From positions 62,001 through 126,000 of the forward strand of contig CANQRL010000001.1 of assembly GCA_947626275.1 (NCBI GenBank): a stretch of DNA of 64,000 nt, read 5' to 3'. A model generated the notes under the pieces. It was not told where the DNA came from. It did not search any database and saw only the letters and a program-made list of their open reading frames with translations. This document shows positions 14,731 through 23,833 of this stretch, in pieces. Made by a program: the position numbers and the translations under genes. This DNA is from an uncultured Bacilli bacterium (GTDB taxonomy: Bacteria > Bacillota_I > Bacilli_A > RF39 > UBA660). How positions within the stretch are numbered: the stretch's first letter is position 1; every line of letters begins with the position of its first letter.

Positions 14731-15746
14731 CTTTTCCAGTTATTGATAGATAATTGTTTGGCTTTTTCCCGAGATTCTTCGGTAATTAAAAAGCCATCAG
14801 GACTAGTTTCAATCAAATTATGAACTGCCATTTCAATAAAGTCTTGTGCATCTTGAAGTCTAGGATCTATTTGGAATCCTGATTCAGAAGGAACCATGTG
14901 TTTTACGGTTTGTTCCCAAACCTTTTGAAATCCATCCATCGCTTCAAATCCTTTTAAAGTAGCTACTAATTGCATTTGTCTTGTAAGGAGTCCATAACGA
15001 AGAAGAAATCCTGCATTAGCGGTCCACTTTCCTTCTTGACGGTATTTGCGCATATCGATATAGCGGAAATGAATAAAATCATCCCATATCTCATCGTTTA
15101 CAAATTGATCTTGTTCTGCATAGATGCCAGGTATCCAGTTTTCATCCATGATGTTTTGTAGTAATTCGAGACAATCTGTCTCTTGTAATAGTAAAATTTT
15201 AAGAGCAATTAACTCATTCTTTAAAGAACTATTTTTAGATTTTGCTACTTCTTCTAGAGAGTAATCTTGAAATCTTTTAGTAAGTGAACCAATAGGAAGT
15301 TGATAGTTTTTATTACGGATAGTCGTATGTTCCCCTACTACTTCCGTAAAAATGGAATCATAGGAACTTTCTTCTGGTATAATTTGGCGTAAAAGACTCT
15401 TTCCATTCGCGAGGAGTAATTTTCTTCCTAGATTTCCATGATCTCCAATACCGGTTGTTGCATATAAAACAGAGTCTGTTAAACTTCCTGTTATACGATA
15501 TTGCTCAAATCTTCCAATATCGTGAAAACAACCTTCTAAGGCAGATGATAAGAAATAAGACTCATTAAAAAAAGAGCTTTCTCTGGCTACTTTTTCATTC
15601 GCTCTCATCATGGATAGTCCATGAGGTAATTTAAGAGCAATATCTCGACCCAGATTTCCATATTTTTCCTTTATAAGATGTAATTTTTTGGTTGCATATA
15701 ATTTGTACTGTTCCTGAAAAGTTTCTCTATCTGGTAATATAAGCAT
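14721..15746 (-). CDS. HD-domain phosphohydrolase, uncharacterised
   Basis: A 341-aa cytosolic protein with an HD metal-binding domain: GCFHDIGRFEQYR carries the H-D pair, followed by GDHGNLGRKLLL and EVVGEHTT. The family hydrolyses phosphoester bonds in nucleotides, but the substrate is unknown. I chose ATG at 15746 (MLILPDRETF) because it has GGGGG nine bases upstream. The in-frame ATG at 15788 lies inside the promoter (TTGACC-17-TATAAT, 15799-15771) and cannot be in the mRNA. It is monocistronic; its stop codon is the loop of the terminator. Confidence 0.8.
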   Translation of the reverse strand: MLILPDRETFQEQYKLYATKKLHLIKEKYGNLGRDIALKLPHGLSMMRANEKVARESSFFNESYFLSSALEGCFHDIGRFEQYRITGSLTDSVLYATTGIGDHGNLGRKLLLANGKSLLRQIIPEESSYDSIFTEVVGEHTTIRNKNYQLPIGSLTKRFQDYSLEEVAKSKNSSLKNELIALKILLLQETDCLELLQNIMDENWIPGIYAEQDQFVNDEIWDDFIHFRYIDMRKYRQEGKWTANAGFLLRYGLLTRQMQLVATLKGFEAMDGFQKVWEQTVKHMVPSESGFQIDPRLQDAQDFIEMAVHNLIETSPDGFLITEESREKAKQLSINNWKRRA

Positions 15747-15770
15747 AAAATTTTCCCCCTTTGCCATGCT

Positions 15771-15799
15771 ATTATAACATGTGGACAAAAAAAGGTCAA
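15771..15799 (-). promoter_or_regulatory. SigA promoter of the HD-domain gene
   Basis: TTGACC (15799-15794), 17-bp spacer, TATAAT (15776-15771) on the minus strand; fixes the downstream start codon. Confidence 0.75.
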
Positions 15800-15800
15800 G

Positions 15801-15824
15801 AAAAAAAGCAACTTTGTGCTTTTT
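15801..15824 (-). terminator. Intrinsic terminator of the kinase/response-regulator operon
   Basis: Stem AAAGCA (15822-15817) / TGCTTT (15810-15805) with a 6-nt loop, followed by a T run, just before the next promoter. Confidence 0.6.
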
Positions 15825-15831
15825 CTACTTT

Positions 15832-16386
15832 TTAAAGAATACGAGCAATTTTTGCTTCAATCGTCTTAGAGTCAAATGGTTTTTCAATGATGTCAACAAC
15901 ATGATATTCAAAGGCACGATTAATGGTTTCTCTCGTGTTATCACCACTGATGACAACAACAGGAATTTCTAACTTTCTTCCTGCTAGATATTCCAAAACG
16001 CCAAAGCCATCGACTCCAGGCATCATTAAGTCTAGTAAAATAGCATCTACTTCTGGTTCTTCTTCTGATAAAGCATCGATAGCTTCTTTTCCATCAGAAG
16101 CCATTTGGATGTTGTATTTTTCACTAAATAGTTTATTCAAATAATTTCTAACGATACTAGAGTCATCTACTACCAGAATCGTTTTCTTATCCGTTGCAGC
16201 TACTTCTGCTGGTTTTGTCTCTGGTGGATTAGAAGGGGTTTCTACCGTAGATTCTCCTCCTTGATAGTCCTGAAATAAGGTATTGATATTCGTTTTAATA
16301 ATCTTTAATTGTAGTTTTGTCTCTTCACTACAATTTTCCATGCAGTTATCAAAGGTTTGATTAATTTGTTCTAATAACTCTTTCAT
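15832..16386 (-). CDS. Single-domain response regulator with N-terminal extension
   Basis: A 184-aa protein. Residues about 70-184 form a complete CheY-like receiver: acidic pair in ILVVDDSS, phospho-acceptor aspartate in AILLDLMMPGVDG, switch residue in VVVISGDN, and the conserved lysine in IEKPFD. There is no DNA-binding or enzymatic output domain. The first 60 residues are helical with two cysteines (NCMENCSEE), followed by a proline/glutamate-rich linker. It starts eight bases after the hybrid kinase stop with an ideal GGAGG site, so it belongs to the same operon and is its likely phosphorelay partner. Confidence 0.88.
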   Translation of the reverse strand: MKELLEQINQTFDNCMENCSEETKLQLKIIKTNINTLFQDYQGGESTVETPSNPPETKPAEVAATDKKTILVVDDSSIVRNYLNKLFSEKYNIQMASDGKEAIDALSEEEPEVDAILLDLMMPGVDGFGVLEYLAGRKLEIPVVVISGDNTRETINRAFEYHVVDIIEKPFDSKTIEAKIARIL

Positions 16387-16394
16387 ATATCCTC

Positions 16395-18614
16395 CTATTT
16401 TCCCAAATAATTTTTCATAATAGAAATATTTTTTTCAACTTCATCCATTAATTCTTGATAATGTTCTTCGATAAAATCCATTCGATTTTCTTTTCCTGCC
16501 ATTTCATGCGCTAAAGACAATTCAGCAAGAGAATTGATTCCTAAGTATTTTGCATCGCTTTTCATAGCATGAGCTAGAATAGCGTAATTATTCGCATCTT
16601 TCGCGTCTTTAAACTGTTGCATCTTAGGAATTCTTGTCTTGGATTCTTCTAAGAAGTCTTCCATTGTCATTTCATATGTCTCTAAGTCACTTAATAGTTC
16701 AATGCCATGGTCGACATCAAAACCATTTTCTTTTAGATAAGAGACATCTTTTTTCGAATGATTTTCTTCTATTTTCTCTTCCATAGTTCCTTCCTTCTTC
16801 TCTAGATACTTTTGTAAAACTTGTTTTAACTCGTTTTGATTGATGGGTTTTGATAAATAATCTTGAAACCCATTCGCTAAATACTTTTCTCTCATTCCGG
16901 AAATAGCATTCGCTGTAAGAGCAACAACAGGTGTTTGAAAGCCAATAATTTTCTTTAAATTCTGAAGAGTTGCTGTGCCTGTCATTCTAGGCATCATATC
17001 ATCCATTAAAATTAAATCGTAAGTATTTCCTTCTAATATCTTGTCAAGACATTCTTGACCAGAAAGGGCTAAATCTGGGACAATTTGATAATTTTTTAAT
17101 AGACGGCTTGCTACTTTTAAGTTTATTTTGTTATCATCGACTACTAAAACGCGAGCTCCATAAGAAGTGAATGTATCTGTATTTTCTTTAGCTGTTTCTA
17201 ATTCTTCTACTTTCTTTGGAACAATTCTTTGATCAAGCGCTACGGTAAATTTAGAACCTTTTCCATAGATACTTTGAACAACAATTTTCCCATGCATAAG
17301 TTCTACTAAACTTTTTGTAATGGCAAGTCCTAATCCCGTTCCCTCTGTAGTAATATTTTTTTCTAGTTCAAATCGTTCGAATTTACGGAAAAGTTTATCG
17401 ATATCCTCGGTTTTAATTCCAATTCCACTATCTTCAACGGAAATGATTAACCGGCAAATATCTTCTTGAATAACAGTATCTACTTTGAATTCGACAAATC
17501 CTTCTTTTGTATATTTAACAGCGTTAGTAAGTAAATTAACAATGATTTGTTTAATACGGACATAATCTCCGTAGAGAACAGGTGGCATAGAGGCATCGAT
17601 ATACGTACGGAATTCTAGAGGTTTCTCTCCTATTCTTCCTTTGATGAGAGATTGAATATCACTCATCAATTTATGAGAGTTATATTCTGTATTGATAATT
17701 TCTAAGCGATTGGCCTCAATTTTGGAAATGTCCAAAATACCATTTACAATTTCTAAAAGGTTATTAGAAGAAGTTAGAATATCTTCTATTTCTTCTTTTG
17801 CGCTTTCAGGTAAATCTTCCTCCATTAACGCTTGGCTGAACCCTACAATTGCATTTAAAGGGGTCCGAATCTCATGAGACATATTAGATAAGAAATCCGT
17901 TTTCGCTCGATTTGCTTTCTCTGCCCGTTCTTTTTCAATATTTAACTGTTCTAACATTCTTATATCTGGGTTTTCAATGGTGAAATACATCACCAAATTA
18001 CAGTAAGCAAGAACAGCGGTAACAATGACTAAGCCAGGGTTCACTATTCGTAAAAGCAAGACAACAACAGCAAACGCCGCAAAGACATAAAATGGTAAAT
18101 ATTTTTTGCTTGCAAAACTCTTTCTATTGGAAAAAATAGCCAAAATAATAAACAAAATATAGATTAAGCAAAAGGCATATAAAATATTGGAAGATTGCCC
18201 ATAACTATACATTGTTTTTCCTGTATTCATGATTTGAACAGGAGAAATCAAAATGAGAATACTTCCTAAAATAGTAGTTCCACCGGTATATTGTAAAGCC
18301 TTTTGATACCGAGTATCCCCTTTTTCTTCGTTTTTAGTAGAGATGTAGTAAATGTATAAAAATAATCCCCATACCCAGAAAAGAAACTGTAGGTAGTCTA
18401 GCTTATTTAATAGTTTGATCAAGAAAACCTGCTCAGGGTTAAGATAGGCAATGAGAATAATAGAAACCATTAAAATAGAATCGATTAAACTATTGATTAG
18501 CATAACGGAAAACAACTTGGTTTCCTTGCTTTTTACGCGCTTTCTCGAAAAGAAACAAATACATAGTAAAAGCGCACAAAATAGACCGCAAACAGGAATA
18601 TACAAATTATACAT
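16395..18614 (-). CDS. Hybrid sensor histidine kinase with receiver and HPt domains
   Basis: A 739-aa phosphorelay protein. The first 210 residues contain about six or seven membrane helices, probably the sensor. HisKA follows (FLSNMSHEIRTPLNAIVGF, H247), then the ATPase domain (NLLTNAVKYTKEG, DSGIGI, GTGLGLAI), a receiver (VLVVDDNKIN, LILMDDMMPRMTG) and a C-terminal HPt domain (LAHAMKSDAKYLGI). A single polypeptide thus holds every relay step, and the separate response regulator directly downstream can accept the phosphate from the HPt. I chose ATG 18614 with GAGGAG before it over the GTG at 18620. The signal is unknown. Confidence 0.93.
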   Translation of the reverse strand: MYNLYIPVCGLFCALLLCICFFSRKRVKSKETKLFSVMLINSLIDSILMVSIILIAYLNPEQVFLIKLLNKLDYLQFLFWVWGLFLYIYYISTKNEEKGDTRYQKALQYTGGTTILGSILILISPVQIMNTGKTMYSYGQSSNILYAFCLIYILFIILAIFSNRKSFASKKYLPFYVFAAFAVVVLLLRIVNPGLVIVTAVLAYCNLVMYFTIENPDIRMLEQLNIEKERAEKANRAKTDFLSNMSHEIRTPLNAIVGFSQALMEEDLPESAKEEIEDILTSSNNLLEIVNGILDISKIEANRLEIINTEYNSHKLMSDIQSLIKGRIGEKPLEFRTYIDASMPPVLYGDYVRIKQIIVNLLTNAVKYTKEGFVEFKVDTVIQEDICRLIISVEDSGIGIKTEDIDKLFRKFERFELEKNITTEGTGLGLAITKSLVELMHGKIVVQSIYGKGSKFTVALDQRIVPKKVEELETAKENTDTFTSYGARVLVVDDNKINLKVASRLLKNYQIVPDLALSGQECLDKILEGNTYDLILMDDMMPRMTGTATLQNLKKIIGFQTPVVALTANAISGMREKYLANGFQDYLSKPINQNELKQVLQKYLEKKEGTMEEKIEENHSKKDVSYLKENGFDVDHGIELLSDLETYEMTMEDFLEESKTRIPKMQQFKDAKDANNYAILAHAMKSDAKYLGINSLAELSLAHEMAGKENRMDFIEEHYQELMDEVEKNISIMKNYLGK

Positions 18615-18676
18615 GAGCACTCCTCTATTCTATTCATTATAAGTATATCAAACTTAGAAAAAAAAGTAAATTAAAA

Positions 18677-18693
18677 AGGATGAAAATCATCCT
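18677..18693 (-). terminator. Intrinsic terminator of the acyltransferase gene
   Basis: Stem AGGATGA/TCATCCT with a 3-nt loop followed by T's; it begins within the stop codon. Confidence 0.65.
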
Positions 18694-19564
18694 ACCAATA
18701 ACCTTTATTTCGTTTGTCAAATAAGAAGGCATTCTGCCTATTTGGCTCTAGTTTTTTTATAGGAGCGAATACTTCTTCAGGGCTATCGCTACTGTGAAAG
18801 ATAATACTCTGTTCGTAATCGTAATCATAGCAAGGGTATTCTTTACAAATCTCCCATTTTCTTTTCCTCAAAATAGCTATCGCTTTTTCATCTTTCCTAG
18901 AAAGAGTTGGATATTTTTCCATCTGTTCCCATCGCAAAGTAGCCATTGCATCACGGATAGTTCCGATTGCTTCTAATTTATCATCAAAATCTTGTACAAG
19001 AATAGGGGTTCCAAAACGAGCATAGCAAATCATCGATTCTTGATCATAATCAAGGGAAAGTGGGATTATTTGTGCATTTGTATCTTTGGCAACATCGACA
19101 ATTCCCCATTTCATCTCCATTACCATGAGGGAATCAGAAAGGTTCCAAGTTCCTTCTGGAAAAACGATAAGGCTTTGTCCTTTTTTTAAATATTCTTCCA
19201 TTGCTTCTTTGGATAAGGCCATATCTTTTTTATCTTTCCGATCGACAAAAATAGAACCATTCGCATGAAAGAAAAATTCATCGAGAAACGGTAACTTTTG
19301 AACGCCCGCTAAAACATAAGAATGTTTTTTAACGGCTTTACAAGCAAGAGGAGTATCCTGAAAACGACTATGATTCACAACGAAAATAATGGGTTGCTTT
19401 TGAATCGCGTGATAAATGTTTTCCCTTTTTAACCGATATTTAATCTTGCTTCCGGTAGCTATTTTTAAAAAGGGGTTCGCTATCCTTTTTAGAAAAATAA
19501 TAGAGTTATGTTCTGTTAGAGGAAGACCCGCTTCCCTTCTTTTTAAAGATGTTATCTGTGCCAT
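18692..19564 (-). CDS. PlsC-like 1-acylglycerol-3-phosphate acyltransferase
   Basis: A 290-aa member of the glycerolphosphate acyltransferase superfamily, which transfers an acyl chain to lysophosphatidic acid or a related acceptor at the cytoplasmic membrane. The catalytic NHxxxxD motif is NHSRFQD and the substrate-binding motif is VFPEGTWNLS; GSIFVDRKD is a typical third block. The last 90 residues beyond the core (KYPTLSRKDEKAIAILRKRKW... ending DKRNKGYW) are unusual and of unknown role. I preferred ATG 19564 with GAGG upstream over the GTG at 19579, because the GTG overlaps that ribosome site. Confidence 0.85.
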   Translation of the reverse strand: MAQITSLKRREAGLPLTEHNSIIFLKRIANPFLKIATGSKIKYRLKRENIYHAIQKQPIIFVVNHSRFQDTPLACKAVKKHSYVLAGVQKLPFLDEFFFHANGSIFVDRKDKKDMALSKEAMEEYLKKGQSLIVFPEGTWNLSDSLMVMEMKWGIVDVAKDTNAQIIPLSLDYDQESMICYARFGTPILVQDFDDKLEAIGTIRDAMATLRWEQMEKYPTLSRKDEKAIAILRKRKWEICKEYPCYDYDYEQSIIFHSSDSPEEVFAPIKKLEPNRQNAFLFDKRNKGYW

Positions 19565-19604
19565 AAGTTTTTTCCTCACAATTCGAGGTTATTCTAACAT
19601 AAAA

Positions 19605-19628
19605 AAGAAAGATAAGCAAATCTTTCTT
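19605..19628 (-). terminator. Intrinsic terminator of the phosphohexomutase gene
   Basis: Stem AAGAAAGAT/ATCTTTCTT with a 6-nt loop followed by T's; the stop codon overlaps the 5' arm. Confidence 0.7.
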
Positions 19629-20997
19629 AAGATAAATAACTATTTAATAAGGTAGTAAATTCTTCTTGTAATTCTTGAAGACGGCTTTCTTCTCTTGCCT
19701 CAAAACGAGCGGTAATATTAGGTCCCGTATTCGAACACCGAACGAGTGCCCAACCATCTTCAAATTCGACTCTAACGCCATCTACTGTTACCATTGAATA
19801 TCCTTTTTCATGGCAGTATTCTTTTACGTTTTCTACCACTTCAAATTTAATCTCGTCAGGGGCATGAAATTTTAGTTCTTCGGTAGAGTAATATTGGTTT
19901 GTATTATCCAATAATTCACTCATCTTTTTGTCCGTATTAGAAAGGATTTCTACTAATCGCATACCAGCATAAATCCCATCATCAAATCCTGGCCATTTGT
20001 CCCGGAACCAAAGATGTCCAGAATACTCTCCCCCAAAATCAAAATCCTCCCCATTAATTTTGAGATTCATATAAGAGTTTCCGGTCCTTGCCATTTCACA
20101 TTGAAGACCTAGGTCATGTAATCCATCAATTAGGGTTTTCGAACATTTCACATCATAAACGGCTTTTCTATTTTTCATGGTAGAAGCAATACTACGGTAG
20201 ACGATAAGCATGATAAGATCACTACCAATAATATCGCCATTTTGATCGACTAATCCTACCCTATCGGCATCGCCATCAATTCCTATTCCAAGGTCATATC
20301 CTAATTCTTTGACCCGACGAGATAAATCTTTTAAATTCTCTCTTACACATGGATCAGGGTGATGATTTGGAAATTCAGGATCAGAATCACAATAGAGTAA
20401 ATCGTACTCGACATTAAACATATCGAGAATCTTTTTGACGATGATAGAACCTGTTCCGTTACCACAGTCAAAAACTACTTTGACTTTTCGATTTCCTAAA
20501 GAAATACTTCTTTTTACTTCTTCTAAGTATTCTTGTTCAATATCTAAAGTTCGAATGCTTCCTTCTTTTTCAATAAAGGCTAGTTGATTGGTATAATTTC
20601 TGAAGTCGGTAATAGCAGTTCCACAAGCATTTCCCTCTAGTGAAAAAGAAATTTTAAAGCCATTATATTCTTTTGGGTTATGACTAGCTGTAATCATAAT
20701 ACCGGTTTCGATTTGATATTTCTTTTTCGCATAGTAATACATTGGAGTTGTCACTAACCCCAAATCCGTAATAGAAGCTCCACTTTCTTTTAATCCTTCT
20801 ATTAAAGCTTGATGTATCATTGGAGAAGAGATTCTGTTATCATGCCCTACTATCACGTTTTCTAAGCCCCTTTGAGCGATGTAAGATGCAAAGCTTCGAC
20901 CAATCGTATAAGCAACATCTTCTGTAATTTCCTCTTTCCAAATTCCCCTAATATCATATTCTCTAAAAATAGTTTCGGTAATTTTTGTCAATTTCAT
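19627..20997 (-). CDS. Phosphomannomutase/phosphoglucomutase
   Basis: A 456-aa alpha-D-phosphohexomutase that interconverts hexose 1- and 6-phosphates for envelope polysaccharide synthesis. The phosphoserine loop is ITASHNPKEYNG, the magnesium loop is GIDGDADRVG, the sugar-binding loop is GGEYSGH, and the C-terminal phosphate-binding loop includes VRCSNTGPNITARFEA. All four domains are present, and the length is that of the ManB/AlgC type. Start ATG 20997 follows AGGAGG at six bases; an in-frame ATG at 21018 overlaps the upstream xerD stop. Whether mannose or glucose phosphate is preferred cannot be told. Confidence 0.92.
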   Translation of the reverse strand: MKLTKITETIFREYDIRGIWKEEITEDVAYTIGRSFASYIAQRGLENVIVGHDNRISSPMIHQALIEGLKESGASITDLGLVTTPMYYYAKKKYQIETGIMITASHNPKEYNGFKISFSLEGNACGTAITDFRNYTNQLAFIEKEGSIRTLDIEQEYLEEVKRSISLGNRKVKVVFDCGNGTGSIIVKKILDMFNVEYDLLYCDSDPEFPNHHPDPCVRENLKDLSRRVKELGYDLGIGIDGDADRVGLVDQNGDIIGSDLIMLIVYRSIASTMKNRKAVYDVKCSKTLIDGLHDLGLQCEMARTGNSYMNLKINGEDFDFGGEYSGHLWFRDKWPGFDDGIYAGMRLVEILSNTDKKMSELLDNTNQYYSTEELKFHAPDEIKFEVVENVKEYCHEKGYSMVTVDGVRVEFEDGWALVRCSNTGPNITARFEAREESRLQELQEEFTTLLNSYLS

Positions 20998-21007
20998 ATT
21001 TTTCCTC

Positions 21008-21880
21008 CTATTCCCCATGTGGGTGAAATTTCTTATAATTTTCTTTTAAATGTTCGTTAGATACATGCGTATAAATCTGTGTGGTTGCGATATCACTATG
21101 TCCTAGTAATTCCTGGATGCTTCTTAAATCAGCCCCATGATTTAAAAGATGCGTAGCAAAAGAATGGCGAAGAGTATGGGGCGATAACTCTTCTTTGATT
21201 CCTGCTTCTCTGGCTCGAGCTTTGAGCATTTTAAAGAATCCTTGTCTTGTCATCTTTTTCCCATGATTATTTAAAAATAAGTAGTTATTATAATCTTTTT
21301 TGATAAATGTACTTCGATATTCTTCTAAATAGATAGTTAAGTATCGTAAAGCATATTCTCCTAAAGGAACAATTCTCTCTTTACTTCCTTTTCCCATCGT
21401 TCTTAAAGCGGCATTTTCTAAATCAATATCCTGAAGAGTTAAAGAGACAAGTTCACTTACTCTTAGACCCGTTGCGTATAATACCTCTAACATCGCTTTA
21501 TTACGATAGCTAAAGTTATCTACTAGAGGCATATCTAATAGAGCAATGACTTCTTCTTCGGTTAACGTATGAGGAAGGCTTTTCCGTAGTTTCGGAATCT
21601 CTATATTTTCTAAAGGACTAGTAGAAACCACTTTATCGATCAGTAAGAACTTATAAAAGGATTTTAGACAAGAAATGGAACGAGAGATACTTCTTTCATT
21701 CATTCCGGATTCTTTTAGATACTTTAAATAAGCATGGATATCCTCTTCTACTACCTCTTTAGGCTCTTTAGGAAGAAAGGCAAAAAACTTTTCTAAGTCT
21801 CTTTGATAAGCGTCAATGGTATTGTTGCTGTATTTTTTTTCGACTAAAAGATACGTTTTAAAATTGTGTACTTCCTGCAT
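21008..21880 (-). CDS. xerD: Tyrosine recombinase XerD (or XerC)
   Basis: A 290-aa site-specific recombinase that resolves chromosome dimers at dif. The N-terminal SAM-like domain (HNFKTYLLVEKKYSNNTIDAYQRDL) and the catalytic domain are complete: arginine in ATGLRVSELV, lysine in GKGSKERIVPL, HTLRHSFATHLL, GHSDIATTQIYTH with the nucleophilic tyrosine. No mobile-element genes adjoin it, which supports the housekeeping role. The start ATG at 21880 follows GAGG. The upstream in-frame ATG at 21901 overlaps the -10 TATAAT (21905-21900), so it cannot be translated from that promoter. It precedes the phosphohexomutase by 10 bp. Confidence 0.9.
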   Translation of the reverse strand: MQEVHNFKTYLLVEKKYSNNTIDAYQRDLEKFFAFLPKEPKEVVEEDIHAYLKYLKESGMNERSISRSISCLKSFYKFLLIDKVVSTSPLENIEIPKLRKSLPHTLTEEEVIALLDMPLVDNFSYRNKAMLEVLYATGLRVSELVSLTLQDIDLENAALRTMGKGSKERIVPLGEYALRYLTIYLEEYRSTFIKKDYNNYLFLNNHGKKMTRQGFFKMLKARAREAGIKEELSPHTLRHSFATHLLNHGADLRSIQELLGHSDIATTQIYTHVSNEHLKENYKKFHPHGE

Positions 21881-21985
21881 ACTATCTATCCTCATATTCA
21901 TTATATCATATCCTTAGAAAAAGCAAAAGCAAGATTTTCCTCTAAAAGTATGATATAATGGAGCTGTAGAAAAGGAAAGAGAAAA

Positions 21986-22504
21986 ATGAAGAAGAAATTG
22001 TTGTTATGCCTATTTTGTCTTTTTCTTCTCTGTGGATGTCAAAAAGAAGAAGAAGAAGCACCTGTATCCAATGAAGAGGAAGAAACAGGACCTATTATCA
22101 CTTATGAAGATGTGACCGTTGAAAATCTAACAGATTTTCTTATGATTAGTTCTTATATTTCAACAGGAATGCCAGATTGTTCCAATCCTCATGATGCTTG
22201 TACTAGTAGAGGATACTTTAAAAACTATAATTTAACACCAAAATACAATAATGTAGAATTTGAAAACGTAGAAGTATCTTTAGAACTTCAAATGACCTGT
22301 TATACCGATAAAAATTATAATAAGACGAACGAGGTTCGCGTACATCTAGATGATCTTGTTTTAACGGGAGACGGTTCCTATGATACCGGAAACGCTGATT
22401 TACTTCCTTTTGGAAATAACCAAAATTGTTATTTTGAAAAAACCAGTCAAATTGTTCCTGTAAAAGTAAATGGAAAAATTAAAATTACAGAATATCCCGA
22501 ATAA
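21986..22504 (+). CDS. Lipoprotein of unknown function
   Basis: A 172-aa secreted protein with a lipoprotein signal peptide: a lysine-rich start, hydrophobic LLLCLFCLFLL and lipobox LCGC, giving a diacylated cysteine at about residue 18. An acidic linker (QKEEEEAP...EEEETGP) follows. The globular part contains four more cysteines (PDCSNPHDACTS, MTCYTD, NQNCYF), probably two disulfides. I do not recognise the domain. The gene is divergent from xerD, with TATAAT at 21954-21959 as its likely -10, and ends at a strong terminator. Confidence 0.75.
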   Translation: MKKKLLLCLFCLFLLCGCQKEEEEAPVSNEEEETGPIITYEDVTVENLTDFLMISSYISTGMPDCSNPHDACTSRGYFKNYNLTPKYNNVEFENVEVSLELQMTCYTDKNYNKTNEVRVHLDDLVLTGDGSYDTGNADLLPFGNNQNCYFEKTSQIVPVKVNGKIKITEYPE

Positions 22505-22528
22505 AGAATAGTTTTCTATTCTTTTTTT
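22503..22528 (+). terminator. Intrinsic terminator of the lipoprotein gene
   Basis: A 9-bp perfect stem AAAGAATAG/CTATTCTTT with a TTTT loop and T run; the stop codon overlaps the start of the stem. Confidence 0.85.
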
Positions 22529-22541
22529 GTTACTAGAACAA

Positions 22542-22570
22542 TTGTTTGAAAAATAAATTTATGATACAAT
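22542..22570 (+). promoter_or_regulatory. Promoter of rarA
   Basis: TTGTTT (22542-22547), 17-bp spacer, TACAAT (22565-22570), followed by AGGTGATACTATG. Confidence 0.55.
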
Positions 22571-22585
22571 GTTCTAGGTGATACT

Positions 22586-23803
22586 ATGAATAAGGAACCT
22601 TTAGCAGTTTTAATGCGACCAAAGAAAATTTCCGAAGTAATCGGTCAACAACATCTAGTCGGAAAAGATAAAATTATCTATAATCTTGTTGCGCATAAGA
22701 AACTTTTTTCGATGATTTTTTATGGAAAACCGGGTATTGGAAAGACCACTTTAGCGATGGCGATTGTAGAGGAATTGGGGGTTCCTTATCGATTGTTAAA
22801 TGCGACCATTAATAATAAAAAGGATTTTGATGTCGTCATTGAAGAAGCGAAAATGTATCATGGAATGGTTGTTTTAATGGATGAAATTCATCGTCTAAAC
22901 AAGGATAAACAAGACTTACTTCTCCCCTACTTAGAAAATGGTCTAATTACGTTGATTGGGATGACAACCTCGAATCCTTATCACAAGATTAATCCCGCTA
23001 TTCGTAGTAGAACACAAATCTTTGAGTTAAAAGAGTTGACGGAAGAAGATATTGTAGAAGGCTTAACAAGAGCGACAAAATCGCCTTATTTAAAGGATAT
23101 TCAAATCGAGGAAAAAACGCTTCGCAAGATTGCTGTTTTAAGTAGTGGAGATATGCGAAATGCTTACAACTTACTAGAAATGGCATATTATTCTAGTACC
23201 GAAGGAAATGTCACGGAAGAACTGATTACAACGATTAATAGTAAACCCGTTTTCTTTCATGATAAAGATGGAGATGGTCACTACGACGTTATCTCGGCTT
23301 TTCAAAAAAGTATTCGTGGGTCAGATGTCAATGCTTCTTTATATTATTTAGCTAGATTGATAGAAGCAGAAGATTTAGATATTATCTATCGCCGCATGAC
23401 GGTCATTGCTTATGAGGATATTGGTCTTGCGAATCCTAGTATGGGGCCTCGGGTCGATGCTTGTATCAATGCTTGTGAAAGACTAGGTCTTCCAGAAGCT
23501 AGAATTCCTCTTTCTGTCATGGTAGTAGACCTTGCCCTATCTCCGAAATCCAATAGCGCTCATGTCGCATTAGATAAGGCATTACAGGATATTGAAGAAG
23601 GAAAGAGTGGTAGTATTCCAAATCACATTAAAACACCTGCGATTGGTTATAAATATCCTCATGATTATCCGCATGCTTTTGTTAAGCAACAATACTTACC
23701 AGATACCCTTATCAATCGCAAATATTATCAACCAAAAGAAACCAGTAAATATGAAAGAGATTTAAAAAAAGTCTATGAAGCAATTGAAAAGATGTCAAAT
23801 TGA
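22586..23803 (+). CDS. rarA: Replication-associated recombination protein A (RarA/MgsA)
   Basis: A 405-aa AAA+ ATPase related to clamp-loader subunits that acts at stalled forks. Walker A is YGKPGIGKTTLA, Walker B is VVLMDEIHRLNKDKQD, and sensor 1 is MTTSNPYHKINPAIRSR. The C-terminal RarA-specific domains follow (FHDKDGDGHYDVISAFQKS, RRMTVIAYEDIGLANP, PKSNSAHVALDKAL). RarA forms tetramers and interacts with single-strand binding protein. The gene stands alone with its own promoter and a terminator that contains its stop codon. Confidence 0.96.
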   Translation: MNKEPLAVLMRPKKISEVIGQQHLVGKDKIIYNLVAHKKLFSMIFYGKPGIGKTTLAMAIVEELGVPYRLLNATINNKKDFDVVIEEAKMYHGMVVLMDEIHRLNKDKQDLLLPYLENGLITLIGMTTSNPYHKINPAIRSRTQIFELKELTEEDIVEGLTRATKSPYLKDIQIEEKTLRKIAVLSSGDMRNAYNLLEMAYYSSTEGNVTEELITTINSKPVFFHDKDGDGHYDVISAFQKSIRGSDVNASLYYLARLIEAEDLDIIYRRMTVIAYEDIGLANPSMGPRVDACINACERLGLPEARIPLSVMVVDLALSPKSNSAHVALDKALQDIEEGKSGSIPNHIKTPAIGYKYPHDYPHAFVKQQYLPDTLINRKYYQPKETSKYERDLKKVYEAIEKMSN

Positions 23804-23814
23804 CATCTTTTTTG
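23787..23814 (+). terminator. Intrinsic terminator of rarA
   Basis: A 10-bp stem AAAAGATGTC/GACATCTTTT with loop AAATT; the stop TGA spans loop and 3' arm, and T's follow. Confidence 0.8.
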
Positions 23815-23833
23815 ATAGAAAATAAACAAATTT

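Noticed and set aside
15747-15788. ATG at 15788 as start of the HD-domain gene
   Set aside because: It overlaps the promoter (TTGACC-17-TATAAT) and would lie upstream of the transcription start.
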